Part shown: positions 5,533-8,618 of the stretch, piece by piece
How positions within the stretch are numbered: the first letter of the stretch is position 1
Layout of the letters: every line of letters begins with the position of its first letter
Assembly: GCA_964548055.1 (NCBI GenBank)
Contig: CAZJPS010000050.1
Location: forward strand, 1 to 8,618
Direction: 5' to 3'
Origin: CAZJPS01 sp964548055
GTDB taxonomy: Bacteria; Patescibacteriota; Gracilibacteria; Peribacterales; Peribacteraceae
Length of the DNA stretch: 8,618 nucleotides
Program-made: the position numbers and the translations under genes
The notes under the pieces: model-generated
What the model saw: the letters and a program-made list of their open reading frames with translations, nothing else
What the model was told of the DNA's origin: nothing
Databases searched by the model: none

Positions 5533-6834
5533 ATGCATCTATCTCTTCCAACTCTGCCTTTGCCTCAATACGCTGCTTTCATCGGTCATCAACCCCACAT
5601 CAGTCTTGCAGAACTTAGTGCGACCGTTCCCGGATTTTCTTTTGTGAGAATTGTGGATAAGACTGTTGTTATATTTGATTCCACAAGTACGCTCCCAAAA
5701 AGTTTCTTACAGAATTTGGGTGGGACTGTTGTGATTGCAGAAAAACTCCCAGATACCAAAGCAACGCTCGAGAACATACCGCAGATACTGAACGAGCACA
5801 TGGCAAATAAAACTGGAAAAGTGACCTTCAGCCTCCGAACCGTGGGATTAAACCCTGTCGCAGTAGGAAAGCTGTACCGTGAATGTAAGCATTTCTTAAA
5901 AAAACACGGCCACCCATCAAGATATGTAGGAAATGATCGCAAAGCAGCACCTTCAATTGTTCTTCATGATTCTGGTTTACTGGATAATTCCGAAGGGTGC
6001 GAACTGAGCATCATTGCACAAAAAGATAATGATCTCTGGGTCGGAATCACGCGCGATGCACAGGATATTGAATCGTATACAAAGCGCGACATGGAAAAGC
6101 CGGTGAGAGATACAACCGTTGGCTTACTACCGCCAAAACTGGCACAAGTGCTCTTAAATTTTGGTGTATGGTTAGCAGGAGGCGATCAGGAAAAAGGGAC
6201 TAGGGATTCGGGACTAGGAAATGAAAAAAAACAAAAATCCAAGTCCCTAGCCCCTAGTCCTCAATCCCTCTTTACCGTTCTCGATCCCTTCTGCGGCACC
6301 GGCGTCATCCCTATGGAATGTTTACTGCGTGGATACAGCGTACTCGCCTCCGACTCCTCCGAAAAAGCAGTGAATGGATGTAAGAAAAATATTGAATGGA
6401 TGCGAAAGCATTACAATATTCTGAAATCAAAAGTTCCCGCTACTGTATGGAAACAAGATGCTCGAAAAAAATTTGAAGTAGAAACAAGGCCGAATATTGT
6501 CGTTACAGAAACCACACTCGGACCCAATTTAAAAGAACGTCCCACTTCCAAAGATGCTCAGAAAATGAGAAGCGCGAACGATGATCTGCAAGAAGCATTT
6601 TTAGAATCGATGTCTCAATCATTCCCCGGTGTACCACTCGTAGTTACTTGGCCTGTGTGGTTTTACTCCAAGGGGCCGATTTTCTTAGAACGTATTGCAA
6701 AGAAGGCAGAAAAACTAGGATACGAAATGGTACTTCCCCCGCACATAACTTCGTCCACGGGACGATCATCGCTTCTGTACAGAAGACCTGAACAATTTGT
6801 GGGGCGAGAAATAGTGCTTCTGAAACCTCGATAG
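5533..6834 (+). CDS. Trm-G10/TRMT11-like RNA guanine methyltransferase with insert
   Basis: This 433-residue cytoplasmic protein is an S-adenosylmethionine-dependent RNA methylase of the UPF0020/Trm-G10 type. The N-terminal half (about 10-170) resembles the THUMP-associated RNA-binding part (YAAFIGHQPHISLAELSA). The signature RDMEKPVRD..VGLLPPKLAQVLLN (185-209) is typical of the family, as is the SAM motif I DPFCGTG (251-257) and motif II region around LASDSS (271-276). Motif IV reads TETTLGP (325-331) in place of the usual DPPYG, so base specificity is uncertain; N2-methylguanosine in tRNA is the family expectation. Between the signature and motif I sits a 25-30 residue Lys/Ser-rich insert encoded by a hairpin repeat. 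The start is 22 nt after the previous stop with a weak AGG; no promoter pattern is seen, so cotranscription with 2923-5510 is likely. Confidence 0.85.
   Translation: MHLSLPTLPLPQYAAFIGHQPHISLAELSATVPGFSFVRIVDKTVVIFDSTSTLPKSFLQNLGGTVVIAEKLPDTKATLENIPQILNEHMANKTGKVTFSLRTVGLNPVAVGKLYRECKHFLKKHGHPSRYVGNDRKAAPSIVLHDSGLLDNSEGCELSIIAQKDNDLWVGITRDAQDIESYTKRDMEKPVRDTTVGLLPPKLAQVLLNFGVWLAGGDQEKGTRDSGLGNEKKQKSKSLAPSPQSLFTVLDPFCGTGVIPMECLLRGYSVLASDSSEKAVNGCKKNIEWMRKHYNILKSKVPATVWKQDARKKFEVETRPNIVVTETTLGPNLKERPTSKDAQKMRSANDDLQEAFLESMSQSFPGVPLVVTWPVWFYSKGPIFLERIAKKAEKLGYEMVLPPHITSSTGRSSLLYRRPEQFVGREIVLLKPR
6197..6260 (+). repeat. Hairpin repeat inside the methyltransferase gene
   Basis: Two 22-bp arms, 6197-6218 and 6239-6260, are reverse complements at 18 of 22 positions, separated by a 20-nt loop that is almost all A (6219-6238). 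Each arm is itself built from the units GGACTAGGG and GGGACTAGG (left), or near complements (right). It is read through as codons 222-243, giving a Lys/Ser/Gly-rich linker ending at SLF-TVLDPFCGTG, with frame kept on both sides. Confidence 0.8.
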
Positions 6835-6868
6835 GTGTTTTTGCCATTCATACATTTTTTGATGCAGT

Positions 6869-6883
6869 AAACGCTTCGTTTTT
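6869..6883 (+). terminator. Small hairpin after the methyltransferase gene
   Basis: AAACG-CTT-CGTTT followed by TT (run of five T in all) lies 34 nt after the stop codon. The stem is only 5 bp and AT-rich, so it is a weak terminator candidate for the 2923-6834 unit. The rest of the 123-nt spacer holds only the next promoter. Confidence 0.25.
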
Positions 6884-6921
6884 AGAAAGCCAGAAATTCG
6901 AATTGCTTCCATCCTAAAAAC

Positions 6922-6950
6922 TATCGAGAGAAAATAAAAAGCGATACACT
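6922..6950 (+). promoter_or_regulatory. Promoter of the HTTM operon, probably leaderless
   Basis: TACACT (6945-6950) lies exactly 7 nt (CGTCTCC) before the ATG at 6958. The -35 region is poor (TATCGA at 6922-6927, spacer 17). There is no Shine-Dalgarno. The same hexamer and spacing logic is seen at 828-833 (minus strand) and 2910-2915. Confidence 0.45.
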
Positions 6951-6957
6951 CGTCTCC

Positions 6958-7518
6958 ATGCGTCTTTTGCATAGGACTCTCATTGCCCTATTCTGCGTAT
7001 GGCACATGACGGCAGTGTTGGTATACGCAGTACCAGATCCCTCACAGGACCAGGTAGCACAATTTGCGCATAGCATTCGGCCTATATTTGCTCCGTACAT
7101 GTATGTCTCTAGCCAGTGGCAGCAGTGGAACCTTTTTTCTCCTGACCCTCTCAGGCGCGTCACTGAATATTATATCGATTCACGTGACGGAGACACCTGG
7201 ACCCAGAGAATGAATATATCCAATTCCTCTATAGGATACTTTCGCGTAGCAGATGAAATGACGATCATCAGAAAATTTGAAGAACTTGGGCAACCGTTAT
7301 ATCCAGTTTTTTCGCAGTATCTTGCCGCCTACTGCACACCTCTAGGGATAAAAGATGGTACCGATATACGACTAAGGTACCGTTACGCGGTGCTCCCAAA
7401 AGTAAACCCTGGTGAGAGGCTGGATTGGTGGAATGAATGGAAACCTGATTGGGTAGAAGCCATTGGGCCTATGATTCGCTGTGGAGATGCAGGCACCGTT
7501 CCCCTTACGCTCCCATGA
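6958..7518 (+). CDS. Membrane-anchored protein with WNLFSPDP motif (HTTM partner)
   Basis: A 186-residue protein with one N-terminal hydrophobic segment (about residues 6-24) that is either a membrane anchor or an uncleaved signal; the remainder is expected outside the cytoplasm. The segment WQQWNLFSPDP (54-64), aromatic and ending in Pro-Asp-Pro, recalls the DUF5819-type proteins that commonly sit next to HTTM genes; I am matching by memory of that motif, not by alignment. The C-terminal part is Trp-rich (RLDWWNEWKPDW, 154-165) and contains two Cys (126, 175) that could form a disulfide. Its stop overlaps the ATG of the HTTM gene (ATGA), so the two are translationally coupled and likely work together. 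Biochemical role unknown. Confidence 0.8.
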   Translation: MRLLHRTLIALFCVWHMTAVLVYAVPDPSQDQVAQFAHSIRPIFAPYMYVSSQWQQWNLFSPDPLRRVTEYYIDSRDGDTWTQRMNISNSSIGYFRVADEMTIIRKFEELGQPLYPVFSQYLAAYCTPLGIKDGTDIRLRYRYAVLPKVNPGERLDWWNEWKPDWVEAIGPMIRCGDAGTVPLTLP

Positions 7519-8618
7519 GTATGGAAAAAATATTTCGGCGTGTGGGGTCTTTCTTCTTTGCACCTCGCAATGCCACTTCTTTTGGGCTGATGCGTATTTC
7601 ATGGGCACTCACAGTATTTGTATCCATGATGATGGAACTGCCTGATATTACACGGTACTACAGCAATGTAGGATTTGTGCCTCCTTCACTTGAATACTTA
7701 ATACTGCGCAGTGATTTACGCTTCACTATTTTTAATGTTGCGGATAGCCCTGCATTTGTCATAAGCATGTATGCAGCACTGCTCTGGAGCTGCATTTTTA
7801 TGCTGCTTGGAATTTTCCCACGCATTTCTACCATTCTTTCTGTTCTGCTTTACTGCAGTTTCCACGAAAAAAATCCATTTCCCCTTGCAGGAGGAGAAAC
7901 AGTGCTTCGTTCCATCGGTTTCCTGTTAATGATTTCTCCCGGCATTGAAGCACTCTCTTTCAAGCGTCTGAGCATTCAGTGGCAACATTTTCGCATTCAT
8001 ACAAAAATCCTTGGCCCCCTCATGATGTCTGCATGGCCCAAGCGGCTGCTGCTTTGGGAATTTATGATCATTTACATTACATCCGTATGGAGCAAGCTTT
8101 CGGGAGACATGTGGATACAAGGCACAGCAGTTGCCATTGCGCTAGAGCACCCGCACTTTGCAAAGTATCCGCAACTTTCTAATATTCTCAGTATTTTTTC
8201 GCCCCTGTTTTCGTGGGCAACCATTACACTCGAACTGGCATGGGCACTGTTACTTGTTCCAAAGAGATTCATAGAAAAAACTTTTCTCAAAAAAGGACGT
8301 TTGCGCCGGTGCCTGCTCGTTGCAAGTTTTCTTTTTCACCTCGCAATTCAAATACTGCTGATTGTTGGCACGTTTCTGTATGCAATGACAACAGGCCTCC
8401 TCGGGCTTGTAGAAGGAGAAGACATGAATGCCGTTCGTACATGGCTCAATAAAGGAAGAAAAACTCCCGTATATGTTCTGTACGATGGCCACTGTGGATT
8501 TTGTATGCGAAGCGTATTTATACTCCTCATGATCGACTGGCTTCATCGCCTTACAATCGTCAATTTTCACAATACCGAAGCCCGCATGAAAGTATCCAAA
8601 ACCCTCAGTTTTGAAGAA
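7515..8618 (+). CDS. HTTM membrane protein fused to DCC thiol oxidoreductase domain (3' partial)
   Basis: The open frame runs without a stop from ATG 7515 to the right edge, 368 residues so far. Residues about 15-300 form a multi-helix HTTM domain, the membrane domain shared with vitamin K-dependent gamma-carboxylase: it opens with TSFGLMRISWALTVF, then has FVPPS, and HEKNPFPLAGGETVLRSIGF (117-136), the GG(D/E)xxLR segment typical of HTTM. From about residue 318 a DCC-family (DUF393) domain begins with VYVLYDGHCGFC; C327 and C330 form a CxxC redox pair. The domain is cut by the window edge. Redox coupling between the thiol pair and a quinone-like or membrane substrate is an inference from the carboxylase relationship. 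The start overlaps the upstream stop (ATGA); an alternative ATG at 7521 would remove two residues only. Confidence 0.85.
   Translation, partial: MSMEKIFRRVGSFFFAPRNATSFGLMRISWALTVFVSMMMELPDITRYYSNVGFVPPSLEYLILRSDLRFTIFNVADSPAFVISMYAALLWSCIFMLLGIFPRISTILSVLLYCSFHEKNPFPLAGGETVLRSIGFLLMISPGIEALSFKRLSIQWQHFRIHTKILGPLMMSAWPKRLLLWEFMIIYITSVWSKLSGDMWIQGTAVAIALEHPHFAKYPQLSNILSIFSPLFSWATITLELAWALLLVPKRFIEKTFLKKGRLRRCLLVASFLFHLAIQILLIVGTFLYAMTTGLLGLVEGEDMNAVRTWLNKGRKTPVYVLYDGHCGFCMRSVFILLMIDWLHRLTIVNFHNTEARMKVSKTLSFEE

Noticed and set aside
4098..7518. Alternative genetic code with TGA as an amino acid
   Set aside because: TGA ends two genes at short overlaps with well-supported downstream starts, and no conserved gene contains in-frame TGA.

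Overview
The window looks like a chromosomal fragment from an uncultivated bacterium, most likely of the Candidate Phyla Radiation (Patescibacteria; Peregrinibacteria-like is my guess, low confidence). Reasons: a compact alanyl-tRNA synthetase of 618 aa without the C-terminal C-Ala region, almost no Shine-Dalgarno sequences, tight gene packing, and a THUMP/Trm-G10-like methyltransferase of a type I associate with these genomes. TGA ends two genes inside short overlaps, so the standard bacterial code applies, not the TGA=Gly code of Gracilibacteria.

Layout. (1) Positions 65-820, minus strand: an ATP-binding protein with a C-terminal GHKL anti-sigma-kinase-like domain, divergent from everything else. 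(2) 959-2815: alaS, carrying two in-frame copies of a 15-bp repeat that translates as STSSG. (3) 2814-2896: a long imperfect hairpin that begins at the alaS stop codon. (4) 2923-5510: a secreted/membrane beta-sandwich protein translationally coupled (GTGA overlap) to a multi-spanning GT39/PMT-like GT-C glycosyltransferase. (5) 5533-6834: a predicted tRNA/RNA guanine-N2 methyltransferase, probably cotranscribed, interrupted in frame by another hairpin repeat. (6) 6958-8618: a membrane-anchored small protein with a WNLFSPDP motif, coupled (ATGA overlap) to an HTTM membrane protein fused to a DCC-type thiol oxidoreductase domain that runs off the right edge.

Two patterns cut across the genes. 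First, short repeats of several families lie between genes and also inside coding sequences, always keeping frame: TTCGAC(A/G)AGCTCAGG twice in alaS, a purine-arm/A-rich-loop hairpin in the methyltransferase, a similar hairpin after alaS, and a 21-bp-period AGGTTGTAGG repeat that supplies one gene's stop codon and possibly the next gene's ribosome binding site. Second, the genes that appear to start transcription units have a -10-like hexamer (TATCAT, TACAAT, TACACT) exactly 7 nt before the ATG (10 nt for alaS), each with C before ATG and no Shine-Dalgarno; this suggests leaderless mRNAs. Downstream genes in the units instead start by overlap or close coupling.

Functionally, the aminoacyl-tRNA synthetase and RNA methyltransferase are translation genes. 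The GT-C pair and the HTTM/DCC pair are envelope genes of unknown substrate. No mobile-element genes, tRNAs, rRNAs or CRISPR arrays were seen.
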